In this document: piece after piece, positions 49,187 through 57,782 of the stretch
Layout of the letters: each line of letters begins with the position of its first letter
Numbering within the stretch: the first letter of the stretch is position 1
Source: Variovorax davisae
GTDB lineage: Bacteria > Pseudomonadota > Gammaproteobacteria > Burkholderiales > Burkholderiaceae_C
NCBI RefSeq assembly: GCF_030316845.1
Contig: NZ_JASZYS010000015.1
Location: 1-64,000 of the forward strand
DNA: 64,000 nt
Direction of reading: 5' to 3'
The notes under the pieces: generated by a model
Database searches by the model: none
Seen by the model: only the letters and a program-made list of their open reading frames with translations
What the model was told of the DNA's origin: nothing
Translations under genes and position numbers: made by a program

Positions 49187-52100
49187 ATGAACGACACGAC
49201 GTCTTCCCCTTCACGTCTGCTCAAGATCACCGCTGCGACGGCGCGCTGGTTGTTGGGTTTGCTGATCGGTGCATGGCTCCTGCTTGCGCTGTCAGTCGTT
49301 GTCCTACATCTCTGGATTGTGCCGCGAATCGGAAACTACCGTGGCGCGCTGGAGGCGCAGGCCACACGGGCCATCGGTGTACCGGTGCGCATCGGCGCGA
49401 TCAGCGCCCGGTCGGGCGGCCTGTTCCCGGCCGTCGAGCTGCGCGACGTGGTCCTGATGGACGATCGCAGCCAGGAGGCGCTGCGGCTCGAGCGGGTGGT
49501 GGCCAGCGTGTCGCCGCGCTCGCTCTGGAACCTCAGCTTCGAGCAGCTCTACATCGAGCGGCCGCAGGTCGACGTCCGGCGCGATGCGCTCGGCAAGATC
49601 CACGTCGCCGGGCTCGACATGTCGAACGACACCAGCGGCGGCGGCGATGGCGCCGACTGGTTCTTCGCCCAGCGCGAGCTCGTGGTCCAGGGCGGCACCG
49701 TGCGCTGGACCGACGAGCGGCGCCAGACCGCTCCGCTGCTGCTGTCCGATGTGCAGTTCGTGGCCCGCAACGGGACCCGCAGCCACGCCATGCGGCTGGA
49801 CGCCACCCCGCCCGCCGGCTGGGGCGATCGCTTCACGCTGCGCGGCCAGTTCCGCCAGCCGCTGCTGTCGGTGCGCAGCGGCAACTGGCGCACCTGGGAC
49901 GGCCAGGTCTATGCCGACCTGCCCTACATCGACGTCACCCGGCTCGACGGCTATGTCGACCTCGATGCCCGGATCCACCAGGGTTCCGGCGGCCTGCGCC
50001 TCTGGGCCGACGTCGACGACGGCGAGATCACGGGTGGCGTGGCCGATCTGGGGCTGCGCCGCATCGACGTGTCGCTCGGCAAGGCGCCCGAGCCGCTGGT
50101 GCTGCGCGACGTCACGGGCCGCCTGACCGGCAAGCGCGGCGCCGGCACGCTGGAGTTCGCGACCACCCGGCTGCAGTTCGACACCGCCGAGCACATGCGC
50201 TGGCCCGGCGGCAACCTGTGGTTCCAGCACGCGGACGCCAAGGGGCGCACGGCGGAGCGCACCGCGCTGCGGGCCGACCGGCTCGACCTCGCGGCGCTGG
50301 CGCTGATCGTCGACCGGCTGCCCTTGGGCGAGGCGTTCCGCAAGCAGCTCGAGGCCTACCAGCCGCGCGGCATGGTCGAGCACATCGAAGCCAGCTGGCA
50401 GGGTCCCACGGGCGATCCCTCCGGCTACCAGCTGAAGGGCCGCCTGAGCGGCTTCAGCGTGGCGTCGCAGCCCGGCGTGCCGGCACCGGCGCCCGCGCCG
50501 GCGCACGAGCCGGTCGGCCGGCCCGGCGTCAGCGGTGCCACGGTCGATTTCGACGCCAGCCAGGCCGGCGGCAGCGCCACGCTGTCGATCGCCCGCGGCG
50601 CGCTCGACCTGCCGGGCGTTTTCGAGGAGCCGGTGGTGCCGATCGAACGGCTGTCGAGCCAGCTGCAGTGGAAGCTCGATCGTGGCGCGGTGCAGCTGCA
50701 GCTGTCGAACCTGCGCTTCGCCAACGCCGACGCCGAGGGCGAGGCCCAGGCCAGCTGGCGCACCAGCGATCCGGCCGTCTCGCGCAGCGCCGATCGCTTT
50801 CCCGGCGTGCTCGACCTGCAGGGCAAGCTCAGCCGTGCCGACGGCACCCGTGTCTGGCGTTACCTGCCGCTGCACATCCCGAAGGCCACGCGCGACTACG
50901 TGCGCGATGCGATCACCAAGGGCAGCGCCAGCGCGGTCGACTTCAAGGTCCGGGGCGACCTCTGGGACATGCCCTTCATGGACCCGAAGCAGGGCGATTT
51001 CCGCATCGCCGCGAAGGTCGCGGATGTCAGCTACGCCTACGTGCCGCCGGCGCCGGGCGCGACCGTGGTCTGGCCCGGGCTGACCGGCCTGTCGGGCGAG
51101 CTGGTGTTCGAGCGGGCCGGCATGCTGGTGCGCAACGCGCGCGGGCGCCTGGCGGGGGCCCAGGCCGTCGAGGTCACGAAGGCCGAGGCGCAGATTGCCG
51201 ACATGTCGCACCATGCGCCGGTGCTCAAGCTCGACGTGCAGGCCAAGGGGCCGCTGGGCGAGGTGCTGCGGGTCGGCGGCCCGCTCGCCGGCGATGCCGC
51301 CCCGACCCTGGCGGAGATGCGCGCGACCGGCCATGCCGACTACAAGCTGCGGCTCGAACTGCCGCTCGAGGCGATGGACAAGACCAAGGTGCAGGCCGGC
51401 ATCGTGCTGGCCGACAACGAGCTGCAGCTGGCTTCCGGCGCGCCGGCGCTGACGCAGGCGCGCGGCACGCTGAACTTCACCGAAAGCGGCTTCTCGCTCG
51501 CCGGCGTGCAGGCGCGCGGCCTCGGCGGGGCCATGCGCATCGACGGCAGCGGTCGCTTCGGCGGCAAGCAGGAGCTGGAGCTGCGCGTCCAGGGCACGGC
51601 CAGCGCCGAAGGCCTGCGGGCGGCGCGCGAGGTCGACTGGCTGGCGCGGCTGGCCAAGAATGCGACCGGCAGCGCGCCCTATGCGGCCACTTTCGCGGTG
51701 CGCGAAGGCACGCCCGAGTTCCTGCTCACCAGCAGCCTGCAGGGCCTGGGGCTGCAGTTGCCGGCGCCGATGGCCAAGGAGGCCCAGGACGCCATGCCGC
51801 TGCGGGTCGAGAAGAAGATCGTGCTGCGCGAAGCCCGTGGCGCCGGCGCCGCGCCGCAGCTGCACGACCAGATCTCGCTCGAGCTGGGCAAGGTCGGCTC
51901 GGCCAGCTACGTGCGCGACGTCTCGGGCCGCGAGGCGCGGGTGCTGCGCGGCGCCATCGGCGTCGGCCTCGCGGCCGGCGAATCGGCGCCGCCGCCGGAG
52001 CGCGGCGTGGCCGCCAACATGCGTTTCGACCGGCTCGACCTCGGCGCCTGGCAGGCGCTGTTCAGCGACGCCACCGGCAAGGCGCCCGAGGCCGTGGCCA

Positions 52101-53251
52101 ACGTCGACAGCGGCGACGACGCGCTGGCCTACCTGCCGACGACGATCGCGCTGCGGGCGCAGCAGCTGGTGTTCGGCGGACGCACGCTGCACGACGTGGT
52201 GCTGGGCGGCACGCGCGACGGCCAGCTCTGGCGCGCCAACGTCGACGCGGTCGAGCTCAGCGGCTATGCCGAGTACCGCCATGCCCAGGCCGGGCGCCTG
52301 TATGCGCGGCTGGCCCGGCTCAAGATCGCACGCAGCGAAGCCACGGCGGTCGAGTCCCTGCTCGACGAGCAGCCGAGCACCCTGCCGGCGCTCGACATCG
52401 TGGTCGACGACTTCGAGCTCTTCGGCCGCCGGCTCGGCCGGGCCGAGATCGATGCCGTGAACCGCGGCGGTGCCGGGCGCGAATGGATGCTCAACAAGCT
52501 GACCCTCAGCAATCCGGACGCCACCTTCAACGCCCAGGGCAGCTGGGCCGCGCCGCCCGGCGCCAGCGCCGGGCGCGACCAGCGCCGCACCGCGATGGAT
52601 TTCAAGCTCGACATCGTGGACGCCGGTGCGCTCTTGAACCGCTTCGGCATGAAGGACGTGGTGCGGCGCGGCCGCGGCCGGCTCGAAGGCCAGGTCAACT
52701 GGACCGGCTCGCCGTTTTCGATCGACTACCCCAGCCTCGGCGGGCAGCTGCAGATCGACGTCGAATCGGGCCAGTTCCTGAAGGCCGACCCGGGCATCGC
52801 CAAGCTGCTCGGCGTGCTGAGCCTGCAGGCCTTGCCGCGGCGCCTCACGCTCGATTTCCGCGACATCTTCAGCGCCGGCTTCGCCTTCGACTTCCTGCGC
52901 GGCGATGCCAAGATCGCCAACGGCGTGGCCTCCACCAACAACCTGCAGATGAAGGGCGTCAACGCCGCCGTGCTGATGGACGGCTCGGCCGACATCGCAC
53001 GCGAGACGCAGAGCATCCGGGTCGTGGTGGTGCCCGAGATCAGTGCCGGCACCGCGGCGCTGGTGGCGACCGCCATCAATCCCGCGATCGGGCTCGGCAC
53101 CTTCCTGGCGCAGATGGTGCTGAGCCGGCCGCTCATCGCGGCGGCCACGCAGGAGTTCCAGATCGACGGCACCTGGACCGACCCCAAGATCACCCGCGTG
53201 CCGCGGCGCGCGCCGCCCGAAGCGCTGGCCGAGCCGCCGGCGCCGCGCTAG
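49187..53251 (+). CDS. yhdP: YhdP-family AsmA-like protein (outer-membrane lipid transport)
   Basis: YhdP, TamB and YdbH are bridge-like proteins that carry phospholipids from the inner to the outer membrane. The 1354-residue protein has one N-terminal anchor (LLGLLIGAWLLLALSVVVLHLWIV, in part, about 22-46) and a very long, beta-rich periplasmic body. DUF3971-type motifs include LPLHIPKATRDYVRDAI near 560 and LRFANADAEGEAQASW near 505. The final block LVATAINPAIGLGTFLAQMVL (about 1290) is the conserved AsmA_2 end. The ATG at 49187 is 25 bases from the divergent glnE start. The next gene follows 21 bases later. Confidence 0.9.
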   Translation: MNDTTSSPSRLLKITAATARWLLGLLIGAWLLLALSVVVLHLWIVPRIGNYRGALEAQATRAIGVPVRIGAISARSGGLFPAVELRDVVLMDDRSQEALRLERVVASVSPRSLWNLSFEQLYIERPQVDVRRDALGKIHVAGLDMSNDTSGGGDGADWFFAQRELVVQGGTVRWTDERRQTAPLLLSDVQFVARNGTRSHAMRLDATPPAGWGDRFTLRGQFRQPLLSVRSGNWRTWDGQVYADLPYIDVTRLDGYVDLDARIHQGSGGLRLWADVDDGEITGGVADLGLRRIDVSLGKAPEPLVLRDVTGRLTGKRGAGTLEFATTRLQFDTAEHMRWPGGNLWFQHADAKGRTAERTALRADRLDLAALALIVDRLPLGEAFRKQLEAYQPRGMVEHIEASWQGPTGDPSGYQLKGRLSGFSVASQPGVPAPAPAPAHEPVGRPGVSGATVDFDASQAGGSATLSIARGALDLPGVFEEPVVPIERLSSQLQWKLDRGAVQLQLSNLRFANADAEGEAQASWRTSDPAVSRSADRFPGVLDLQGKLSRADGTRVWRYLPLHIPKATRDYVRDAITKGSASAVDFKVRGDLWDMPFMDPKQGDFRIAAKVADVSYAYVPPAPGATVVWPGLTGLSGELVFERAGMLVRNARGRLAGAQAVEVTKAEAQIADMSHHAPVLKLDVQAKGPLGEVLRVGGPLAGDAAPTLAEMRATGHADYKLRLELPLEAMDKTKVQAGIVLADNELQLASGAPALTQARGTLNFTESGFSLAGVQARGLGGAMRIDGSGRFGGKQELELRVQGTASAEGLRAAREVDWLARLAKNATGSAPYAATFAVREGTPEFLLTSSLQGLGLQLPAPMAKEAQDAMPLRVEKKIVLREARGAGAAPQLHDQISLELGKVGSASYVRDVSGREARVLRGAIGVGLAAGESAPPPERGVAANMRFDRLDLGAWQALFSDATGKAPEAVANVDSGDDALAYLPTTIALRAQQLVFGGRTLHDVVLGGTRDGQLWRANVDAVELSGYAEYRHAQAGRLYARLARLKIARSEATAVESLLDEQPSTLPALDIVVDDFELFGRRLGRAEIDAVNRGGAGREWMLNKLTLSNPDATFNAQGSWAAPPGASAGRDQRRTAMDFKLDIVDAGALLNRFGMKDVVRRGRGRLEGQVNWTGSPFSIDYPSLGGQLQIDVESGQFLKADPGIAKLLGVLSLQALPRRLTLDFRDIFSAGFAFDFLRGDAKIANGVASTNNLQMKGVNAAVLMDGSADIARETQSIRVVVVPEISAGTAALVATAINPAIGLGTFLAQMVLSRPLIAAATQEFQIDGTWTDPKITRVPRRAPPEALAEPPAPR

Positions 53252-53272
53252 AAAGAAGGAGAGACCACCGCC

Positions 53273-54088
53273 ATGAAAGTCGCAGCCATCCAGATGGTGT
53301 CGGCCATCGCCCGCGAGGCCAACCTGGCCCGCGCCCACGACCTGCTGGCCGAAGCCGCCGCCGGCGGCGCCGAACTGGCCGTGCTGCCCGAGTATTTCTG
53401 CATGATGGGGCGCCGCGACACCGACAAGCTGGCGCTGCGCGAGACCGCCGGTGCCGGCACGGTGCAGAGCTTCCTGGCCGACGCGGCGCGCGAGTTCGGC
53501 CTCTGGATCGTCGGCGGCACCTTGCCGATCGAGACCGACGACGACCAGCATGTCTTCAACAGCTCGCTGGTCTACGCGCCGGACGGCGCGCGCGTCGCGC
53601 GCTACGACAAGATCCACCTGTTCTTTTTCGACAATGGCCGAGAGCGCTACGACGAACGGCGCGTGATCGCACCGGGCACCCAGCCGGTGTGCTTCGACCT
53701 GCCCTCGCGCGACGGCCACAGCTGGCGCATCGGCATGAGCGTCTGCTACGACCTGCGGTTTCCGGAGCTCTACCGGGCGCTGGCGCGCCAGGGCGCCGAG
53801 CTGCTGCTGGTGCCCAGCGCCTTCACGCGCACCACCGGCGCCGCCCACTGGGAGGTGCTGCTGCGGGCCCGGGCGATCGAGAACCTGGCCTGGGTGGTGG
53901 CGCCGGCGCAAGGCGGCAGCCACGAGAACGGCCGCCAGACCTGGGGCCAGTCGATGGTGGTCGACCCCTGGGGCACGGTGGCGGCGCAGCACGCCGAGGG
54001 CGAGGCGGTGGTGCTGTTCGAGCTCGATGCCGCGCAACTCGAGGCCGCGCGCGCCCAGCTCCCGGCGCTGGCCCACAGCGTGATCTGA
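53273..54088 (+). CDS. Carbon-nitrogen hydrolase, nitrilase superfamily (deaminated-glutathione amidase-like)
   Basis: The Glu-Lys-Cys triad of nitrilases is complete: LAVLPEYFCMM (Glu at about 39), RYDKIHLFFFD (Lys at about 112) and GMSVCYDLRFPELYRALA (Cys at about 156). KIHLF and CYDLRFPE are typical of Nit1/YbeM, which repairs deaminated glutathione. The 271-residue length fits. AAGGAGAGA lies before the ATG. The histidine-kinase gene starts seven bases after the stop, so they may be cotranscribed. An omega-amidase role is the alternative. Confidence 0.9.
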   Translation: MKVAAIQMVSAIAREANLARAHDLLAEAAAGGAELAVLPEYFCMMGRRDTDKLALRETAGAGTVQSFLADAAREFGLWIVGGTLPIETDDDQHVFNSSLVYAPDGARVARYDKIHLFFFDNGRERYDERRVIAPGTQPVCFDLPSRDGHSWRIGMSVCYDLRFPELYRALARQGAELLLVPSAFTRTTGAAHWEVLLRARAIENLAWVVAPAQGGSHENGRQTWGQSMVVDPWGTVAAQHAEGEAVVLFELDAAQLEAARAQLPALAHSVI

Positions 54089-54095
54089 AGCCGCA

Positions 54096-56144
54096 GTGTC
54101 CGCGCCGCCCCTGCCCGCCGCCCGCGTCCTGCGTCCCGCCTTCGCGCGGCTGCGCTTCCTGCGCTCGTTCTGGCGCCGCTGGTTCCTCTGGGTGCTGCTG
54201 GCGATGCTGGTGCTGGCGCTGCTGGTCACGGTGGTGTGGCTGGCCGGCCGGCACGAGGTCGAGCAGACCCAGACCGTGCTGGACCGCGACACCGCCGATG
54301 CGGTGGCCGACCTGCGCGACGGCTTGCAGCGCAACGTCCAGACCCTGCGCGCCTCGCTGGCCGGCGGCGTCGACCGCGAACAGTGGGAGAGCCGCGCCGC
54401 CGCCCTGCTGCGCGACCATCGCGAGTGGCTGCGCCTCGAATGGCGCGATGCGGGGCTGCGGCCGCTCGGCGCGGTCGATTCGCCCTATCGCCGCAAGGTG
54501 TTCGGCGACAACGAGCGCGGCCCCGAGCAGATCGACGTCGAGCAGGCCTGCTCGACCGCGCGCAAGCTGGGGTCGGCGGCCTATTCGCCGAGCCACTACG
54601 TGGCGGCCGTGCAGGGCAGTGGCGGCCTCGAGGTGCTGGAGCTGTGCGTCCCGGTCGAGGGCGGCGGCTACCTGGTGGCCGCCTACTCGCTGCGCGACAC
54701 GCTCACCGAGCTGCTGGCGCCGATGCTCAGCCGCGGCCAGGAAGTCGCCTTCACCGAGTCCGATGGCACCCGGCTGGTGGCGATCGGCGCGCCGCGGCGC
54801 ATCGGCACCCGGGTCTTCACCTCGCAGCAGCTGATCGACCTGCCGGGCGTCACCCTGATGCTGCGCGTCGACGGCTGGCGCGCCGTGCCGGACCTGTTCC
54901 CCAACATGCTGACCGCGCTGGTCACGGCGATCTCGATCGCGCTGGTGTCGGTGCTGGTGCTGCTGGCGCGCGACACCCGGCGGCGCCTGCGGGCCGAGCG
55001 CGATCTCGGCGACGCGCTGGCCTTCCGCAAGGCGATGGAGGATTCGGTCATCACCGGCCTGCGCGCGCGCGACCTGCAGGGGCGCATCACCTACGTCAAC
55101 CCGGCCTTCTGCGAGATGGTGGGCTTCAGCGCCGAGGAACTGATGGACAGCGACGTCGAGGTGCCCTACTGGCCGACCGAGCTGGCACACGAGTACCAGC
55201 GCCGGCAGGCGGTGCGGCTGGCGGGCGCGACGCCGCCGCGCGAGGGCTTCGAGTCGGTTTTCATGCGCAAGGACGGCAGCCGCTTCCCGGTGCTGATCTT
55301 CGAGGCCCCGCTGATCAACGCCCAAGGCTCGCAGTCGGGCTGGATGAGCGCCTTCATCGACGTCAGCGAACAACGCCGCGTCGAGGAGCTCTCGCGCGCC
55401 AGCCAGGAGCGGCTGCAGGCCAGCGCCCGGCTGGCCACCGTGGGCGAGATGGCTTCGCTGCTGAGCCACGAGCTGACCCAGCCGCTGGCCGCGATCGCCA
55501 GCTACGCCAGCGGCTCGCTCAACCTGCTGGGCGCCGACGGGCCGCCGCACGCCGGCGACCGGCAAGAGGTCGCGATGGCGGTGCGCCGGATCGCCGAGCA
55601 GGCCGACCGCGCCGGCCAGGTGATCCGCAGCGTGCACGACTTCGTGCGCCGGCGCGACCGCACGCGCGAGTCGGTGACGCCCCAGGCGCTGGTCGACGCG
55701 GTGCTGCCGCTGGTGCGGCTGCAGGCGCGCAAGCTCGGCGTGCGGGTGGAGCTGGCCTTCGAGGACCACCTGCCGGCCGTGGTCTGCGACCGCACGCTGG
55801 TCGAGCAGGTGCTGCTGAACCTGGCGCGCAACGGCATGCAGGCGATGGACATGCCCGAGCTGAGCGAGCGCGTGCTGCGCCTGCGGGTGGTGCGCGCCAG
55901 CGGCAGCCCGGGCCCGGACGCGCGCCGCTGGCTCGAATTCTCGGTCGCCGACCTGGGCTGCGGCATCAGCGACGAGGTGGCGTCGCGCCTGTTCACGCCC
56001 TTCTTCACGACCCGCTCCGATGGCATGGGCCTGGGCCTGAGCCTGTGCCGCACGGTGGTCGAGCAGCACGGCGGCGTGCTGATGCACGAACCGCAGCGCC
56101 CGCGCGGCACCATCTTCCGATTCACCCTGGCCACCGCCAGTTGA
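54096..56144 (+). CDS. Membrane-bound PAS sensor histidine kinase (FixL/DctB type)
   Basis: The start is GTG 54096. Two membrane segments (about 29-52 and 270-292) enclose a periplasmic sensor of about 215 residues. A PAS domain follows (about 310-425): AMEDSVITGLRARDLQGRIT, YVNPAFCEMVGFSAEELM. The phospho-acceptor helix is LLSHELTQPLAAIASYA (His 458) and an HATPase_c domain ends the protein, with NLARNGMQAMDM (N box) and DLGCGI, GMGLGLSLCRTVV (G boxes). The SHELxQPLAAI box is characteristic of the FixL/DctB/TodS group. The partner is the FixJ-like regulator 11 bases downstream. The signal is unknown. Confidence 0.92.
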   Translation: MSAPPLPAARVLRPAFARLRFLRSFWRRWFLWVLLAMLVLALLVTVVWLAGRHEVEQTQTVLDRDTADAVADLRDGLQRNVQTLRASLAGGVDREQWESRAAALLRDHREWLRLEWRDAGLRPLGAVDSPYRRKVFGDNERGPEQIDVEQACSTARKLGSAAYSPSHYVAAVQGSGGLEVLELCVPVEGGGYLVAAYSLRDTLTELLAPMLSRGQEVAFTESDGTRLVAIGAPRRIGTRVFTSQQLIDLPGVTLMLRVDGWRAVPDLFPNMLTALVTAISIALVSVLVLLARDTRRRLRAERDLGDALAFRKAMEDSVITGLRARDLQGRITYVNPAFCEMVGFSAEELMDSDVEVPYWPTELAHEYQRRQAVRLAGATPPREGFESVFMRKDGSRFPVLIFEAPLINAQGSQSGWMSAFIDVSEQRRVEELSRASQERLQASARLATVGEMASLLSHELTQPLAAIASYASGSLNLLGADGPPHAGDRQEVAMAVRRIAEQADRAGQVIRSVHDFVRRRDRTRESVTPQALVDAVLPLVRLQARKLGVRVELAFEDHLPAVVCDRTLVEQVLLNLARNGMQAMDMPELSERVLRLRVVRASGSPGPDARRWLEFSVADLGCGISDEVASRLFTPFFTTRSDGMGLGLSLCRTVVEQHGGVLMHEPQRPRGTIFRFTLATAS

Positions 56145-56155
56145 CACTTCAAGCC

Positions 56156-56782
56156 ATGCAACCCCTGATCGATGCCCTGATCTTCATCGTCGACGACGAC
56201 GCCAGCGTGCGCGAGGCCCTGGCCTGGCTGCTGCGATCACGGCGCCTGGTGAGCGAGCAATTCGCCAGTGCCGAAGCCTTCGAGGCCCGCCTGGCCGAGG
56301 AGCCGCTGACGGACCATCCGCATTGCCTGCTGCTCGATGTCCGCATGCCGGGCACCAGCGGGCTGGTGCTGTTCGACCGCCTGGCCGAACGCGGCCTGCT
56401 CGACGCCATGCCGGTGATCTTCCTGACCGGCCATGCCGACGTGCCGACCGCGGTCGATGCGGTCAAGCGCGGCGCCTTCGACTTCTGCGAGAAGCCGTTC
56501 TCGGACAACGCGCTGGTCGACCGCATCGAGCACGCGCTCGGGGCGTCGCTGCGCGCGGTCGAGGCCAGGCGCACGCGCCAACTGCTCAAGCGCCGCATCG
56601 ACGAGCTGACCGAGCGCGAGCGCGACGTGATGCGCTGCGTGGTCGAGGGGTTGCCGAACAAGCTGATCGCCGATCAGCTGGCGATCAGCGTGCGCACGGT
56701 GGAGGTCCACCGCGCGCGCGTGTTCGAGAAGATGGAGGTCAAGTCGGCGGTCGAGCTGGCCAACCTCCTGCGCGGGGTCTGA
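56156..56782 (+). CDS. FixJ/NarL-type response regulator
   Basis: The receiver domain (about residues 8-122) has IFIVDDDASVREALAWLL with the acidic pair, LLLDVRMPG with the phosphorylated Asp 61, and FLTGHADVPTAVDAVKRGAF with Thr and EKPF Lys switches. A LuxR-type helix-turn-helix (about 140-205) follows: LTERERDVMRCVVEGLPNKLIA, in part, and SVRTVEVHRARVFEKM. The 208-residue protein is the partner of the upstream histidine kinase. The ATG at 56156 is used. Target genes are not apparent in the window. Confidence 0.94.
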   Translation: MQPLIDALIFIVDDDASVREALAWLLRSRRLVSEQFASAEAFEARLAEEPLTDHPHCLLLDVRMPGTSGLVLFDRLAERGLLDAMPVIFLTGHADVPTAVDAVKRGAFDFCEKPFSDNALVDRIEHALGASLRAVEARRTRQLLKRRIDELTERERDVMRCVVEGLPNKLIADQLAISVRTVEVHRARVFEKMEVKSAVELANLLRGV

Positions 56783-56788
56783 AGCCGA

Positions 56789-57439
56789 TCAGCCCTGCGG
56801 CCGTTCGCCCACGTAGATCTCGACCCGGCGGTTCTGCGCCCGGCCGGCATCGCTGTTGTTGTCGGCGATCGGCTCGCGCGAGCCGCGGCCTTCGGTGCGG
56901 ATCGAGCCGGCCGGCACGCCGCGCGCCACCAGGTAGTCGCGGGTGCTGGCGGCGCGCTCGATCGACAGCGGGTTGTTGATCGCGTCGGTGCCGGTGCTGT
57001 CGGTGTGGCCGATGATGCGCACCTCGGCGTTCGGGTTGTTGCGCAGGCCGGTGGCGAACTGGTCGAGCACCGGCGAGAAATTGGGCTTGATGGCCGAGCG
57101 GCCGACATCGAAGGAGATGTCGCTCGGGATCGCCAGCTTGAGCTCGTTGTTGGCGGTTTGCGTGACGGCCACGCCGGTGCCCTGGGTGGCGGCTTCCATC
57201 TGCTTCTTCTGGTTCTCCATGCGCTGCGACCACAGGTAGCCGCCGGCCGCGCCGGCCAGCGCACCCACCGCCGCGCCGGTACCCGCACGGCCGCCGGTCG
57301 CCGAGCCGATCGCCGCGCCTGCCAGGGCGCCGACGCCGGCGCCGATGCCGGTGTTGCGCTGGGTGTCGGTCATGCCGGTGCCGGCACAACCCGCGAGAAC
57401 GAGGGCGGCGGCGGAGGTGGCGAGTACGAGTTTTTTCAT
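56789..57439 (-). CDS. OmpA-family outer-membrane lipoprotein with glycine zipper
   Basis: The signal MKKLVLATSAAALVLAGC ends in a lipobox with Cys 18. A glycine-zipper region follows (about 30-65): GIGAGVGALAGAAIGSATGG, GTGAAVGALAGAAGGYLW. The OmpA C-terminal domain (about 105-215) contains NAEVRIIGHTDSTGTDAINN, LSIERAASTRDYLVARGVP and GRGSREPIADN, which binds peptidoglycan. The 216-residue protein resembles YiaD/ArfA-like lipoproteins. The ATG at 57439 gives the lipoprotein signal; an earlier codon at 57466 does not. It converges on the response-regulator gene with six bases between stops. Confidence 0.93.
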   Translation of the reverse strand: MKKLVLATSAAALVLAGCAGTGMTDTQRNTGIGAGVGALAGAAIGSATGGRAGTGAAVGALAGAAGGYLWSQRMENQKKQMEAATQGTGVAVTQTANNELKLAIPSDISFDVGRSAIKPNFSPVLDQFATGLRNNPNAEVRIIGHTDSTGTDAINNPLSIERAASTRDYLVARGVPAGSIRTEGRGSREPIADNNSDAGRAQNRRVEIYVGERPQG

Positions 57440-57577
57440 GTCGGTCCTTCTCGGGATGCAATTCAAGGAAGAACCATTATCCCGAGCGATCCGGGCAAAT
57501 TCGGTGATCCGGCCGTGTCGGTATGTAACGGACGTCGACGATAGGATTGCTTGAAACCATTGTCCAGTTTGGCTTCG

Positions 57578-57598
57578 ACGCTATCAATTTAGTAGCGT
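57578..57598. repeat. 21-bp intergenic palindrome, second copy
   Basis: ACGCTA (57578-57583) and TAGCGT (57593-57598) flank TCAATTTAG. It matches the element at 39887-39907 in 15 of 21 positions. It lies in the gap between the OmpA lipoprotein promoter region and the small ORF at 57645-57782. Confidence 0.5.
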
Positions 57599-57644
57599 GT
57601 GGTGCATCGGCCCACAGTCCGACGCGGCGCCGGACTACCGCGTT

Positions 57645-57782
57645 TCAGTCCTGCTTCGGAGGCTCCGGGGCCTCGTCGCGGTCGTCCAGCTCGCCGCCCT
57701 TGCGGCCCGAGAACATGGTCCACCAGACGATCAGCACCAGCACGGCGGCGGCGGCGAGGGCTTCAAGCAAAATCAGACCCAT
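57645..57782 (-). CDS. Small single-span membrane protein
   Basis: A 45-residue ORF starting MGLILLEALAAAAVLVLIVWW: one membrane helix (about 3-22), a basic stop (SGRKGG) and an acidic Pro-rich tail ending PEPPKQD. The ATG overlaps the divergent mltA start by two bases, and GGAG lies ten bases upstream. The codon pattern is GC-rich at third positions, like real genes nearby. The function is unknown. Confidence 0.5.
   Translation of the reverse strand: MGLILLEALAAAAVLVLIVWWTMFSGRKGGELDDRDEAPEPPKQD

Noticed and set aside
49304..54334. Minus-strand open frame of 1676 codons opposite yhdP and the nitrilase gene
   Set aside because: It mirrors GC-rich third positions of well-supported plus-strand genes, is dominated by Arg, Ala, Gly and His, and matches no family; yhdP, the amidase and the kinase are coherent on the plus strand.
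49273..54834. Plus-strand open frame of 1853 codons spanning yhdP, the amidase and part of the kinase
   Set aside because: It is an out-of-phase frame over three real genes, with no signal peptide, domain or family pattern.
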